DNA from: Methylophilaceae bacterium
Lineage (GTDB): Bacteria; Pseudomonadota; Gammaproteobacteria; Burkholderiales; Methylophilaceae
DNA length: 64,000 bases
Direction: 5' to 3'
Assembly (NCBI GenBank): GCA_028342535.1
Contig: JAOLWQ010000004.1
Span: forward strand, 1-64,000
Shown here piece after piece: positions 16,634 through 28,383 of this stretch. Both the position numbers and the translations under genes were made by a program. Numbering within the stretch: the stretch's first letter is position 1; each line of letters starts with the position of its first letter. The notes beneath the pieces were generated by a model. The model saw nothing but the letters and a program-made list of their open reading frames with translations, was not told where the DNA came from and made no database searches.

Positions 16634-17513
16634 GATTTAACTCAATGCTTCTTAGTTTTTGAAATGGCTTAGTATTCCAGTTATCTGATGCATACTTTAG
16701 TATTTCCTCAGGACTTCCGTCTTCAATGTCTTTTTGAATTTTTTGCTTGAGAAACTTAAGTCCCTCAACAAGTATTAAAGATAAATTATTGCTATTTAAT
16801 TTATCCCCATTACCTTTACTTAATTTTTGATTATTTATTATAGCAATGGGTACATGCATATAAGTTTTTTTTGAAAAGTTTAAAATACTATTTAAACAAT
16901 ATTGTTTGATTGTTGAATTTAGTAGGTCTGTTCCCCTAACAATATTATTTACCGATTGCAATTCATCATCAATTACTACAGTAAATTGATATGCATAAAG
17001 CTGGTCAGATCTTTTAATTATAAAGTCATTGATTGAATTGTTGATATTATGGCACTGAGGTCCTTGAGCTCTATCATTAAAATTAGTTGATTTGTAATTT
17101 GCAATTAATCTGATAGACGATGTATGTGATGGCGGATACTGTCTATTTCTACAATGATTGTTATATGTAAGTTCATCACTATCAGATTGAGTTGATTCTA
17201 AAATTTTTTTTCGACTACAGCGGCAATTATAAGTTAAGTTTTTCTTCTTTAATGCTTCAAGGGCATTCTTATATTCCTTAATATTTTCACTTTGTCTGGA
17301 TATCTTATCATCCCAATGTAACCCTAAATTTTCTAGCTTTTTAAGGATAGCTAATTCGGAACCTTCCAAAATCCTAGGCGAATCAATATCATCAATTCTT
17401 ACTTTCCATTTTCCATTATTATGTTTAGCATCCAAATAGCTAGCCATAGCAGTTACAATAGAACCAAAATGCAATGGGCCAGAGGGGGTAGGTGCAAATC
17501 TTCCGATATACAA
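16596..17513 (-). CDS. gluQ: Glutamyl-Q tRNA(Asp) synthetase
   Basis: 305 residues, a short GluRS-like protein without the anticodon-binding domain. Signature PTPSGPLHFGS (8-18), zinc ligands C97, C99, Y117 and C121, and the KMSKS equivalent KLSKGNG. It attaches glutamate to queuosine at position 34 of tRNA(Asp). The apparent start is TTG at 17513 with AAAGAGAAAG upstream, because the catalytic domain begins at residue 2; a start further upstream is possible. Its 3' end overlaps the SpoU gene. The DUF3301 gene precedes it directly. Confidence 0.9.
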   Translation of the reverse strand: MYIGRFAPTPSGPLHFGSIVTAMASYLDAKHNNGKWKVRIDDIDSPRILEGSELAILKKLENLGLHWDDKISRQSENIKEYKNALEALKKKNLTYNCRCSRKKILESTQSDSDELTYNNHCRNRQYPPSHTSSIRLIANYKSTNFNDRAQGPQCHNINNSINDFIIKRSDQLYAYQFTVVIDDELQSVNNIVRGTDLLNSTIKQYCLNSILNFSKKTYMHVPIAIINNQKLSKGNGDKLNSNNLSLILVEGLKFLKQKIQKDIEDGSPEEILKYASDNWNTKPFQKLRSIELNPTQCLIVDNTRT

Positions 17514-17514
17514 A

Positions 17515-17829
17515 TTAACTTTCTCTTTGTGGGTATGGAGGGACGTACCAATCTGTTAAGGTTTTTCCAGATATTGTGAGTTGACAATCTAGCCTGCTAT
17601 CATTATCTGCACTAACATTAAAGCTATAAATTCTTTTAATAGATGGCCAATTTTCTGGAGTTCTGATTAATGTAACTTTACTGCAATGAACGGTATCGTC
17701 CAATAATTGTAAATTAAATTGTCTAGCAATATTCTTACCATGGAAAATAGCGATTTCCCTTTTAGTTGCAGTTTCAAACCAAAAATAAACTAGTAGAAAA
17801 ATTAAAAAAATAAAAAAATAATCAAGCAT
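17515..17829 (-). CDS. DUF3301 family small membrane-anchored protein
   Basis: 104 residues from the ATG at 17829. One N-terminal membrane segment MLDYFFIFLIFLLVYFWF is followed by a soluble domain with FNLQLLDDTVHC and KRIYSFNVSADNDSRLDCQLTI, the DUF3301 pattern (an A/C-rich helix, QLLD, then a beta-rich part ending in a Trp-Tyr motif). Function unknown. A TTG at 17874 would add 15 basic residues; I prefer the ATG because the family starts at the membrane segment. It ends one base before the gluQ start, so the two are cotranscribed. Confidence 0.7.
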   Translation of the reverse strand: MLDYFFIFLIFLLVYFWFETATKREIAIFHGKNIARQFNLQLLDDTVHCSKVTLIRTPENWPSIKRIYSFNVSADNDSRLDCQLTISGKTLTDWYVPPYPQRES

Positions 17830-18001
17830 AGACTTTAATGAGAACCTTTTTGTTAATAAATGAGTAATGGTCAAAATTGCACCAAATTAATGCAGTTTTA
17901 TTTTATTTTCTGCATATTCATGAAAATTTTACATTAAATTATAGTAACAAAATTTATTTTGTGGATAATCAATTTTAATATAAATATCAGGAATTTGATT
18001 A

Positions 18002-19195
18002 ATGGAAAATTTAGTAGATCAAAGTAATGTCCTATTCATACTCTTAGGGGCAATTATGGTTCTAGCAATGCATGCTGGCTTTGCTTTTTTAGAAGTTGGG
18101 ACAGTAAGAGAGAAAAATCAAGTAAATGCTTTAGCTAAAATAATGGCTGATTTTTCAGTCTCTACAATAGCTTATTTTTTTATTGGTTATAGCCTTGCTT
18201 ATGGGGTTAATTTTTTTGATGCAGCATCTTCATTGAGTGAAAAAAGTGCTTACGAATTAGTGAAGTTCTTTTTCTTGCTAACTTTTGCTGCCGCAATACC
18301 TGCAATTATCTCTGGAGGGATTGCTGAAAGAGCTAAGTTTAACCCCCAAATTATTGCATCATTTCTTTTAGTGGGGTTTTTGTATCCCTTTTTTGAGGGA
18401 GTAATTTGGAACGGAAATCATGGTTTCCAAGAATTTTTAACTAATAGTTTTGGAGCTCCTTTTAATGATTTTGCAGGATCTGTTGTTGTCCATGCAATGG
18501 GTGGATGGATTGCTTTAGCAGCCGTAATTTTATTAGGGGCTCGGCATGGTAGATACTCGAAAGATGGTAAATTAAATGCATTTCCACCTTCAAGCATACC
18601 TTTCCTAGCCCTGGGTTCATGGATTTTAACGGTAGGATGGTTTGGATTTAATGTCATGTCAGCCCAAACTCTAGATGGCATCACTGGTTTAGTAGCTGTT
18701 AATTCTCTTATGGCTATGGTTGGTGGCACTCTTGCAGCACTAATTGTTGGCAAAAATGACCCTGGGTTTCTTTATAACGGACCATTGGCAGGTTTAGTTG
18801 CTATATGTGCAGGTTCAAATCTATTCCACCCTTTAGGAGCTTTAGCAACTGGTGCAATAGCAGGAGCTTTGTTTGTTTGGACCTTTTCACTTACTCAAAA
18901 TAAATGGAAAATAGATGATGTATTAGGCGTGTGGCCTTTGCATGGAATATGTGGAGCTTGGGGGGGTATAGCTGCTGGCATATTTGGTTTAACTTCTTTT
19001 GGAGGTCTTGGAGGAGTATCTTTTTACTCACAATTGATTGGAACTTTGACGGGTATTGTTGTAGCATTTTTTGGGGGTTATATTATTTACTCGATTGTCA
19101 AAAGTACAATGGGTATTAGACTTACTGAAGAAGAAGAATTTAATGGTGCTGATATTACCATTCACAAAATAAATTCAATTTCAAGCGATAAGTAA
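18002..19195 (+). CDS. amt: Ammonium transporter (Amt family)
   Basis: 397 residues with eleven membrane segments. Amt landmarks are the DFSVSTIAYFFIGYSLAYG segment, AGSVVVHAMGGW with pore histidine H164, and WPLHGICGAWGG with H314, the twin-His pair that conducts ammonium. The cytoplasmic tail TEEEEFNGADITIHK resembles that of AmtB. AGGAA at 17989-17993 is the ribosome site. No PII (glnK) gene, the usual partner, is next to it; ispD follows 33 bases later. Confidence 0.93.
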   Translation: MENLVDQSNVLFILLGAIMVLAMHAGFAFLEVGTVREKNQVNALAKIMADFSVSTIAYFFIGYSLAYGVNFFDAASSLSEKSAYELVKFFFLLTFAAAIPAIISGGIAERAKFNPQIIASFLLVGFLYPFFEGVIWNGNHGFQEFLTNSFGAPFNDFAGSVVVHAMGGWIALAAVILLGARHGRYSKDGKLNAFPPSSIPFLALGSWILTVGWFGFNVMSAQTLDGITGLVAVNSLMAMVGGTLAALIVGKNDPGFLYNGPLAGLVAICAGSNLFHPLGALATGAIAGALFVWTFSLTQNKWKIDDVLGVWPLHGICGAWGGIAAGIFGLTSFGGLGGVSFYSQLIGTLTGIVVAFFGGYIIYSIVKSTMGIRLTEEEEFNGADITIHKINSISSDK

Positions 19196-19228
19196 TTAAT
19201 TTTGTTCTTTGACATGCTAAAATTTAGT

Positions 19229-19936
19229 ATGTCAAAGATACATGTAATAATTCCTGCAGCAGGATCCGGCTCAAGGATGGGTCAGGAAATACCTAAACAA
19301 TTTTCATCTTTTCATGGAAAAACATTAATTGAATGGGTTGATTTTATTTTTTCAAATGTTTCAGCTGTTGATACCATCTCGATTGCATTTAATTCGCATG
19401 AAAGAAATAATGTCGAGAATTCTAATTATACCTTTTCCCATAAAACAAAAATTTATTACTCTGGCGGGAATAGTCGATCAGAGACTGTCCTAAATACACT
19501 CGAGTTAATGGAAAGCTTTACTTCTGATGACGATTGGGCTCTTGTGCATGATTCAGCAAGGGTAGGTATTACGGAGTCTTTTATTAATTCTTTTATAAAA
19601 GAAGTCACTCAGGATAATGTAGGAGGTATAGTCGCAATACCATCTGTAGATACAATAAAAAAGGTAAATCAATCAAAAAAAATTATTAAAACTGAGGATC
19701 GTGATACTTTGTGGTTAGCGCAAACACCACAAATGTTTAAATATAATAAATTAGTTGAAGCTCTTAAAAAATTTAATGGAATACCTACGGATGAAGCAGA
19801 AGCAATCGAATCTCTCGGTTTAAAACCAATTGTTTACAAGGGCTTGATTACTAACTTTAAAATTACTTATCCAGAGGATCTAATAAATATGAACCAGATT
19901 TTTAGTACAATTATTAAAGGTAAGGTAAATGGCTAG
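19229..19936 (+). CDS. ispD: 2-C-methyl-D-erythritol 4-phosphate cytidylyltransferase
   Basis: 235 residues. The nucleotide-binding loop [19 protein letters not shown] is at the N-terminus. It couples CTP to MEP in the non-mevalonate isoprenoid pathway. The family motif VHDAARP reads VHDSARV here. I start it at ATG 19229 because the family begins a few residues before the PAAGSG loop; an ATG at 19214 or TTG at 19202 would add up to nine residues, and none has a clear ribosome site. It overlaps ispF by eight bases. Confidence 0.92.
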   Translation: MSKIHVIIPAAGSGSRMGQEIPKQFSSFHGKTLIEWVDFIFSNVSAVDTISIAFNSHERNNVENSNYTFSHKTKIYYSGGNSRSETVLNTLELMESFTSDDDWALVHDSARVGITESFINSFIKEVTQDNVGGIVAIPSVDTIKKVNQSKKIIKTEDRDTLWLAQTPQMFKYNKLVEALKKFNGIPTDEAEAIESLGLKPIVYKGLITNFKITYPEDLINMNQIFSTIIKGKVNG

Positions 19937-20401
19937 AATAGGGCAGGGATTAGATGTTCATAAATTTGTGTCAGGAAGACCATTAATTATTGGAGGTGTG
20001 AAGATTGATTATAAATACGGTTTAGAAGGCCATTCAGATGCTGATGTATTAATTCATGCAATAATAGATTCTTTATTGGGTGCAGCAGGGCTAGGCGATA
20101 TTGGTCAACATTTTCCAGATACAGATGAGGCATTTAAAGATATCAATTCTCGTAAACTTTTAAGAACCGTTGTTGAAAGCTTAAAATCAAATAATTATGC
20201 TATCGGAAATATTGATGCCACAATAATATGTGAGACTCCAAAATTACAAACATACATAACTCAAATGACTGCAAACATTTCCGATGATTGTAATTGTGAT
20301 TTAAATGATATAAATATTAAAGCAACTACTACAGAGAAGTTAGGTTTTATTGGCAGATCTGAAGGTATAGGAGCACAAGCAATTTGTTTAATTCGGGCAC
20401 T

Positions 20402-20405
<4 letters not shown>
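19929..20405 (+). CDS. ispF: 2-C-methyl-D-erythritol 2,4-cyclodiphosphate synthase
   Basis: 158 residues, family length. Metal ligands are visible in GLDVHKF (D9, H11) and [11 protein letters not shown], with [12 protein letters not shown] near the C-terminus. It forms the cyclodiphosphate two steps after IspD in the MEP pathway. Its start overlaps ispD by eight bases, so translation is coupled; its stop overlaps the stop of the convergent smr gene by four bases. Confidence 0.95.
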
Positions 20406-21899
<1,494 letters not shown>

Positions 21900-22123
21900 T
21901 CAAATTTAAAACGTAATTCTAGTTTACACTGACCATCTAATCAATTAATAATAATGATTTAAGTAGACAATTATTTAAATCATTTTAATTAGTTTTATTA
22001 ATCTTTTCTTAAAAATGCCTTTTTTTATTAAAATAAAACATAGTAAATTCATTGTATTTTCTGTTACTAAGATTAAAGTTAAAGAAAAAATATTTTTATA
22101 TGAGTTCAATTTTAGATTTAGCC

Positions 22124-22132
22124 TGATATAAT
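22124..22132 (+). promoter_or_regulatory. Extended -10 promoter of the ftsK run
   Basis: TGATATAAT is a perfect extended -10 element. It predicts a start near 22139, 23 bases before the TTG start of ftsK at 22162. The -35 position (GTTCAA, 22104-22109) is poor, as is common with extended -10 promoters. The rest of the 21882-22161 gap is AT-rich without a gene or stable structure. Confidence 0.6.
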
Positions 22133-22161
22133 TTGAAATATATTTCATTGAGTATCCTTAA

Positions 22162-24465
22162 TTGTTTGCACGACATAAATCAAAAAATAATAAGAATTTA
22201 ACTTTATCCAAAAATGTTCCTAGGGATTTAGCTAGCAGAGTTATTAGGGAGGCTACTTGGTTTAGTTTATTATTTATTGGTTTATATATAACTCTCGCAT
22301 TAATAAGTTATTCAGGAGTTGACCCATCTTTTTCTCACAGCATAGAAGTAAGTAAAAATATAAATAATTTAGCTGGAATAAGTGGAGCCTATTTTTCTGA
22401 TTTCTTTTTAAACCTCTTTGGTTTATCAGCTTGGTGGCTTGTATTCTTAAGCTTGTATAGTATTTTTTTAATCTACCCTAGAATTGAAAATGAAGATTAT
22501 GAAATAAAGCACTTATTAATTGTTCATTATTTAGGATTTCTTCTTCTTATTTTATCCTCATCAACTTTTGAAGCTGGATATGTAATTAATTTTTCAGCAC
22601 AATTACCTTCAGAGCAAGGTGGTATTTTAGGGGTTAATATTTATCATTTTTTAGAGAGGGCCATGGGCTATATTGGTACCTTAGTATTTTTAGTTATTTC
22701 TTTTGCCATTGGTTTTAGTTTATTTACTGGCTGGTCTTGGATAACAATTTCTGAGAATATTGGAAATTTTATTTGTAACCTATGTATTAAAATTGTTGAT
22801 AAAATTGTTGACTGGCAAGACCGAAGAGAGGGTAAGAAATTTGAAAAACAAAGAACTTCTTTTATTGAATCCGAAAGAAAAAAACTTGAAGATCGTGAGC
22901 CTGTCAAAATATTAGATATAAAATCACCAGCTAAAGAGAGTGTAAGGGTAAAAAAAGAAAAACAAATTAATTTATTTGGTGACTCAGACTCATTATTACC
23001 GCCTTTAAATCTTCTAGATCAACCAGTAAGCCAAGTATCAGTTCAATCACCTGAAACTATCGAATTTATATCACGATTAATAGAAAAAAAATTATTAGAT
23101 TTTGGCATTGAATCTAAAGTTATTTCAGCTCAGCCTGGTCCTGTAATCACTCGTTATGAATTTGAACCAGCTGCAGGAGTTAAGGGTAGTCAGGTTATAA
23201 ATTTAGCAAAAGATTTAGCTAGAGCGCTATCAGTTGTGAGCGTTAGAGTCGTTGAAACTATTCCTGGAAAAACTTGCATGGGTTTGGAAATTCCTAATCC
23301 TGATAGACAAATTGTGTATCTTTCAGAAATTGTAAGTTCAAAAACTTTTGCTGACACTCCAGGTTTATTGTCAGTTGCCCTTGGAAAAGATATCTCTGGA
23401 AAACCAGAGATTGCTGATGTTTCAAAAATGCCTCATATATTAATTGCAGGAACTACTGGATCTGGAAAATCTGTTGCAATTAATGCACTTGTTCTTAGCT
23501 TCTTATACAAGGCAACCTCAGATAAAGTTAAAATGATTCTGATTGACCCAAAAATGTTGGAATTATCAGTTTATGAAGGAATTCCTCATTTGTTATCACC
23601 TGTTGTTACAGATATGAGACAGGCAGGAAATGCATTAAATTGGTGTGTTTCAGAAATGGAGAAAAGATATAAGTTGATGTCTGAATTTGGAGTTAGGAAT
23701 CTAGCTGGTTTTAATCAAAAAATAAAAGATGCCCAAGATAAAGGATCTCCTTTAACAAATCCATTTTCACTAGATCCTGAAAATCCTGAGGAATTAGATG
23801 AGCTCCCATTAATTGTTATTGTAATTGATGAACTAGCAGATTTAATGATGACAATGGGTAAGAAGATTGAAGAGCTAATTGCAAGGCTTGCACAAAAAGC
23901 TAGAGCATCTGGGATACATCTAGTTTTAGCTACACAAAGACCGTCGGTCGACGTTATAACTGGTTTGATAAAAGCAAATATTCCTTCACGAATAGCATTT
24001 CAGGTTTCAAGTAAAATTGATTCTAGAACAATTCTAGATCAGATGGGCGCAGAAACATTACTTGGGAAAGGTGATATGTTATATATGCCGCCGGGAACAA
24101 GTTATCCGAATAGAATTCATGGAGCTTTTGTCTCTGATCAAGAGGTACACAAAGTGGTTAATTTTCTTAAAGCAAAAGCTGAACCTAATTATATAGATGA
24201 AATTCTAAATCCAAATGATAGCGCTAATAATATCTTAGGAGAATCAGGATCATCAGGTGAGAAGGACCCACTCTACGATGAAGCTGTTGAAATTGTTCTT
24301 AGGACTAAAAAAGCTTCTATTTCATATGTACAAAGAAATTTAAGGATAGGATATAACCGTGCAGCCAGAATTATCGAAGATATGGAAAAAGCTGGATTGG
24401 TAACTCCAATGCAAAATAATGGAAATCGAGAAATAATTGCAAATAATAATAGTGATGATGATTAG
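22162..24465 (+). CDS. ftsK: DNA translocase FtsK
   Basis: 767 residues, a compact FtsK. Four membrane segments lie within about 35-195 and a short charged linker follows (about 215-290), much shorter than in E. coli. The motor domain has Walker A GTTGSGKS near 430 and Walker [15 protein letters not shown]. The C-terminal gamma winged helix ([12 protein letters not shown], then [18 protein letters not shown]) reads the polar KOPS sites. It pumps chromosome ends through the septum for dimer resolution. The start is TTG; no nearby ATG exists. lolA begins inside its 3' end. Confidence 0.95.
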   Translation: MFARHKSKNNKNLTLSKNVPRDLASRVIREATWFSLLFIGLYITLALISYSGVDPSFSHSIEVSKNINNLAGISGAYFSDFFLNLFGLSAWWLVFLSLYSIFLIYPRIENEDYEIKHLLIVHYLGFLLLILSSSTFEAGYVINFSAQLPSEQGGILGVNIYHFLERAMGYIGTLVFLVISFAIGFSLFTGWSWITISENIGNFICNLCIKIVDKIVDWQDRREGKKFEKQRTSFIESERKKLEDREPVKILDIKSPAKESVRVKKEKQINLFGDSDSLLPPLNLLDQPVSQVSVQSPETIEFISRLIEKKLLDFGIESKVISAQPGPVITRYEFEPAAGVKGSQVINLAKDLARALSVVSVRVVETIPGKTCMGLEIPNPDRQIVYLSEIVSSKTFADTPGLLSVALGKDISGKPEIADVSKMPHILIAGTTGSGKSVAINALVLSFLYKATSDKVKMILIDPKMLELSVYEGIPHLLSPVVTDMRQAGNALNWCVSEMEKRYKLMSEFGVRNLAGFNQKIKDAQDKGSPLTNPFSLDPENPEELDELPLIVIVIDELADLMMTMGKKIEELIARLAQKARASGIHLVLATQRPSVDVITGLIKANIPSRIAFQVSSKIDSRTILDQMGAETLLGKGDMLYMPPGTSYPNRIHGAFVSDQEVHKVVNFLKAKAEPNYIDEILNPNDSANNILGESGSSGEKDPLYDEAVEIVLRTKKASISYVQRNLRIGYNRAARIIEDMEKAGLVTPMQNNGNREIIANNNSDDD

Positions 24466-25060
24466 ATTCTTTATAATTTTATTTTTTTGTTTGCCCGTAT
24501 TCGCTAATCCAGAATCTAAGCTATCAAATATACTCAACGAAATGAATTCGCTTACTGGTAATTTTAAACAAAAAGTTTTAGATCAAAATGGAGCCGTTCT
24601 TCAGGAGGTTTCAGGCCAATTTTTTTTTAAAAAACCAAATTTATTCAAATGGGATTATCTAAAACCATCAAAAAGCCAACTAATCAGTGATGGGGAATTA
24701 TTATATTTATACGACCCTGACTTAAAACAAGTTGTAATCAGCCAATTAAAAAAATTAGGCGGAGTCAGTCCGGCAATGTTATTGGTGAATCCTAATATAG
24801 AAAGTCTTTTTGAGATTAGTGTTATTCAAGATAAAAAAGGAATTAATTGGTTTAAAGCCGAACCAAAAGAGCCCGAGAAAGCTAATTTTAAAGAGGTGTT
24901 TATTAACTTTTTTCAAAAAGAATTAAAAGATATGAGGATTATTGATACTTTTGATAATGTAACTGAAATTGAATTTATTAAAGTTAGCCGAAATATAAAT
25001 ATTAACGATGCTATCTTTTTATTTAATACCCCTGAAGATATTGATGTCATTAAAAACTAG
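24455..25060 (+). CDS. lolA: Outer-membrane lipoprotein carrier protein LolA
   Basis: About 201 residues with a signal peptide ([16 protein letters not shown]). The mature part shows the LolA core: [14 protein letters not shown], then [15 protein letters not shown] and [12 protein letters not shown]. It carries lipoproteins across the periplasm from LolCDE to LolB. Two tandem ATG codons at 24455 and 24458 lie inside the end of ftsK (eleven-base overlap), so it is coupled. The gene ends directly against rarA. Confidence 0.9.
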   Translation: MMIRFFIILFFCLPVFANPESKLSNILNEMNSLTGNFKQKVLDQNGAVLQEVSGQFFFKKPNLFKWDYLKPSKSQLISDGELLYLYDPDLKQVVISQLKKLGGVSPAMLLVNPNIESLFEISVIQDKKGINWFKAEPKEPEKANFKEVFINFFQKELKDMRIIDTFDNVTEIEFIKVSRNININDAIFLFNTPEDIDVIKN

Positions 25061-26365
25061 ATGGATACCCAATCATCAATTCCTTTAGCTGAGATTTTAA
25101 GACCAACAGAAATTAGCGATATTGTAGGACAAGATCACATCTTAGGTGAAGGCCAGTCACTTAAAGTGGCTATTGATTCAGGCAACTTACCTTCGATCAT
25201 TCTATGGGGTCCACCAGGAGTAGGAAAGACAACAATTGCAAGAGTGATAGCAAATAATGTTGATGCTCAATTTATAGCTCTTTCAGCAGTTTTATGTGGA
25301 GTTAAAGAAATAAGAGATTCGGTTGAAAAAGCTGAATTTGTTTCTGAGCAACACAATAAGAAAACTATACTTTTTGTTGACGAAGTTCATCGTTTTAATA
25401 AAAGTCAACAAGATGCTTTCTTACCGCATATCGAATCAGGACTAATAATTTTTATTGGAGCAACGACAGAAAACCCATCATTTGAAGTTAACTCTGCTTT
25501 ATTAAGTAGGTGTCAAACATATGTTTTAAAAACACTATCAGCAGACTCCTTAACAAAGATTATTGATAAAGTGATTGATGAGTATAAGAAAGTATCAATA
25601 GATGATTTAGCTAAAGAAATGATGCTTACATATGCAAATGGAGATGCAAGACGATTAATAAATTTACTTGAGATGCTTATTAACTCTCTAAAGCCAAAAA
25701 TGGCTGGAATTATAAATAAAGAATTAGTTGATAAAATAATATCCGATAAAGTCAGAAGGTTTGACAAGGGTGGTGAGCAGTTTTACGATCAGATATCCGC
25801 ATTACATAAGTCTGTTAGAGGTTCTAATCCAGACGCTTCAGTGTATTGGTTACTAAGAATGATAGATGGAGGAGCTGACCCTCTTTATTTAGCAAGAAGA
25901 ATAATAAGGATTTCAATTGAAGATATTGGGTTGGCAGATCCAAAAGCCCAAACAATAGCTTTAGAAGCTTGCCAAATTTTCGAAAGATTAGGGTATCCTG
26001 AGGGTGAATTGGCTTTAGTAAATGCTATCTTATATCTTTCCTTGGCTCCTAAAAGTAATGCATCATATATAGCTTATAATGAAACTAAGGCATTTATTAA
26101 AGAGCATCAGCAGTTTGACGTTCCTCTTCATTTAAGAAATGCACCAACTAAGTTAATGGAAAATTTAGATTATGGAAAAAATTATCGCTATGCACATAAT
26201 GAACCAGATGCCTATGCCGCTGGTGTAAAATATTTTCCTGATGAAATGAATCCAATAAAATTTTATAACCCAACAAGTCGTGGTTTAGAAATTAAAATTA
26301 AAGAAAAATTAGACTATTTGAAATCATTAGATGACTCATATAAAAATAATCTGGAAAAAAAATGA
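25061..26365 (+). CDS. rarA: Replication-associated recombination protein RarA (MgsA)
   Basis: 434 residues. AAA+ ATPase with Walker A GPPGVGKT (50-57), Walker B FVDEVHRF, sensor [20 protein letters not shown], and the C-terminal tetramerisation domain with [19 protein letters not shown]. It acts at stalled replication forks. Its ATG follows the lolA stop without a gap and its stop overlaps the serS start (ATGA), so lolA, rarA and serS are translated in series. Confidence 0.93.
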   Translation: MDTQSSIPLAEILRPTEISDIVGQDHILGEGQSLKVAIDSGNLPSIILWGPPGVGKTTIARVIANNVDAQFIALSAVLCGVKEIRDSVEKAEFVSEQHNKKTILFVDEVHRFNKSQQDAFLPHIESGLIIFIGATTENPSFEVNSALLSRCQTYVLKTLSADSLTKIIDKVIDEYKKVSIDDLAKEMMLTYANGDARRLINLLEMLINSLKPKMAGIINKELVDKIISDKVRRFDKGGEQFYDQISALHKSVRGSNPDASVYWLLRMIDGGADPLYLARRIIRISIEDIGLADPKAQTIALEACQIFERLGYPEGELALVNAILYLSLAPKSNASYIAYNETKAFIKEHQQFDVPLHLRNAPTKLMENLDYGKNYRYAHNEPDAYAAGVKYFPDEMNPIKFYNPTSRGLEIKIKEKLDYLKSLDDSYKNNLEKK

Positions 26366-27642
26366 TTGATATAAATTTATTACGAGAAAATAGCAAAGCA
26401 GTTGCAAAATTACTTAAAGAGCGAGGATTTGATTTAGATATTAACAAATATGAATCCTTGGAAAAAGATAGAAAAGTGATTCAAGTTAAAACGCAAGAAC
26501 TTCAAGGACAGCGTAATCAATTTTCTAAAAATATTGGTATTGCAAAAGGGAAGGGTAATGATGCTTCTGATTTGATGGAGCAAGTAAATATTATTGCTGA
26601 AACATTAAAGGAATTAGAAAATCAATTATCTATAATTCAAGCGTCACTAAATCAATTTTTACTCAATATTCCTAATATACCTCATGATTCAGTACCAAAT
26701 GGAAGCTCGGAAAAAGATAATTTAATTGTAAAAGAATCCGGGAAGCCTCAAAATTTTACTTTTGAAATTAAAGATCATGTAGATGTAGGATTAAATCATG
26801 GTTTAGATTTTGAATTAGGAAGTAAGTTATCAGGAGCAAGATTTGTATCCATGAAAGGAGGGATGGCAAAGCTTCATAGGGCAATTGGACAGATGATGTT
26901 AGATGTTCAAACCCAAGAGCATGGTTATGAAGAGTGCTATACCCCATACTTAGTTAATGAGGAATCATTAATTGGTACTGGTCAGCTACCTAAGTTTTCT
27001 GAAGATTTATTTAAAACAAGTAAGGGTGATGATGACTCTCTTTATCTTATTCCAACTGGTGAAGTACCCCTAACAAATTTTGTTCGAGATACGATAATTG
27101 AAGAAAGTGATTTGCCATTAAAATTTACAGCACATACACCATGCTTCAGATCTGAGGCTGGCTCTTATGGAAAAGATACAAGAGGCATGATTCGTCAGCA
27201 TCAATTTGATAAAGTTGAGATGGTACAAATTAGCCATGCTGATGCAAGCTACAAGGTATTAGATGAAATGGTGGTCCATGCTGAAAATATACTCCAAAAG
27301 TTAGAGTTGCCATATAGAGTGGTTTCTTTGTGCAAGGGCGATATGGGTTTTGGAGCTGCTAAGACATTTGATATTGAAGTCTGGCTCCCATCACAGAATA
27401 CATATAGAGAAATATCTTCCATATCTAATTGTGAAGACTTTCAAGCAAGAAGGCTGAAGGCGAGATATAAAAATCTAGATGGAAAAAATGCATTTGTACA
27501 CACTTTAAATGGCTCAGGCTTAGCTGTTGGGAGAACGCTTGTTGCTATTTTAGAAAATTATCAACAAGAAAATGGAGATATCATAATTCCAAAAGCTTTG
27601 GTTTCGTATATGGGGGGTAAAAAAACTTTAACCTCTAAATAG
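26362..27642 (+). CDS. serS: Seryl-tRNA synthetase
   Basis: 426 residues. The N-terminal antiparallel coiled coil (about 25-105) binds the long arm of tRNA(Ser). Class II motifs follow: motif 2 [20 protein letters not shown] and motif 3 [20 protein letters not shown]. It charges tRNA(Ser) and selenocysteine tRNA where present. Start overlaps rarA by four bases; the 3' end overlaps rpiA, on the other strand, by eight bases. Confidence 0.96.
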   Translation: MIDINLLRENSKAVAKLLKERGFDLDINKYESLEKDRKVIQVKTQELQGQRNQFSKNIGIAKGKGNDASDLMEQVNIIAETLKELENQLSIIQASLNQFLLNIPNIPHDSVPNGSSEKDNLIVKESGKPQNFTFEIKDHVDVGLNHGLDFELGSKLSGARFVSMKGGMAKLHRAIGQMMLDVQTQEHGYEECYTPYLVNEESLIGTGQLPKFSEDLFKTSKGDDDSLYLIPTGEVPLTNFVRDTIIEESDLPLKFTAHTPCFRSEAGSYGKDTRGMIRQHQFDKVEMVQISHADASYKVLDEMVVHAENILQKLELPYRVVSLCKGDMGFGAAKTFDIEVWLPSQNTYREISSISNCEDFQARRLKARYKNLDGKNAFVHTLNGSGLAVGRTLVAILENYQQENGDIIIPKALVSYMGGKKTLTSK

Positions 27643-28318
27643 ACTTATATGTTTTAACCTCACCCTCATTTGCAATGAGCGAAAGATGTGCAATATTTAA
27701 AAATATTCCATGCTCTAAGACACCTGGAAGTTCTGATAATTTTTTCGATAAAGACGAAATATCCCCATATTTAAAATCACAATCAAGGACTAAATTCCCA
27801 TAAGAGGTAATAGCAAAACCATCTCCAGCATTATTTTTTCTTAAATTGCAATTAATTGAAAACTCTTCAATAATTTTTTGTGTTATTTTCCATGCAATTG
27901 GTGAAGTCTCAATAGGTATCGGGAAGTTATCACCAATTTTAGTTACTATTTTAGAGTTATCACCAATAATGATGCATTGTTTACTTGCACTGGCCAACAA
28001 TTTCTCTCTAATTAAATCGTAGCCTCGTCCTTTAAGAACTTCTATACTATTAGATAGTACGATTTCATCTGCGCCATCAACATATAAATCTATCGCTTCA
28101 ATTTGGTCTAACGAAATATACGTTAAGCCTGCTTGGATTGCACTAATCTGACTTATCGTCGAGCTAGCTACTACTTTTATATCAAGATTCTCATTTTTGA
28201 TTTTTTTGGCTAATCCTTCAATAAAATAATTCGCTGTTGAGCCTGTTCCCAGTCCAATTATTGTATTATTTTTCACGTATTCTAATGCAGCTTGTGCAAC
28301 TATTTCTTTATCATTCAT
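27635..28318 (-). CDS. rpiA: Ribose-5-phosphate isomerase A
   Basis: 227 residues. Family motifs are [12 protein letters not shown] (phosphate loop), VDGADEI with catalytic acids, and [11 protein letters not shown]. It interconverts ribose-5-phosphate and ribulose-5-phosphate; in a methylotroph this also feeds the ribulose monophosphate cycle. It is a single gene: divergent from mfd (65-base gap) and convergent with serS. Confidence 0.94.
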   Translation of the reverse strand: MNDKEIVAQAALEYVKNNTIIGLGTGSTANYFIEGLAKKIKNENLDIKVVASSTISQISAIQAGLTYISLDQIEAIDLYVDGADEIVLSNSIEVLKGRGYDLIREKLLASASKQCIIIGDNSKIVTKIGDNFPIPIETSPIAWKITQKIIEEFSINCNLRKNNAGDGFAITSYGNLVLDCDFKYGDISSLSKKLSELPGVLEHGIFLNIAHLSLIANEGEVKTYKSI

Positions 28319-28383
28319 GTCATTTATCCGTTATGTCATTAATAATTGTTTATAATATTGCGATTCAATAAAGATAGTAATGC

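Noticed and set aside
19202-19228. Longer N-terminus for IspD from TTG 19202
   Set aside because: The family starts just before the PAAGSG loop; the extra residues FFDMLKF have no counterpart and no ribosome site supports the TTG.
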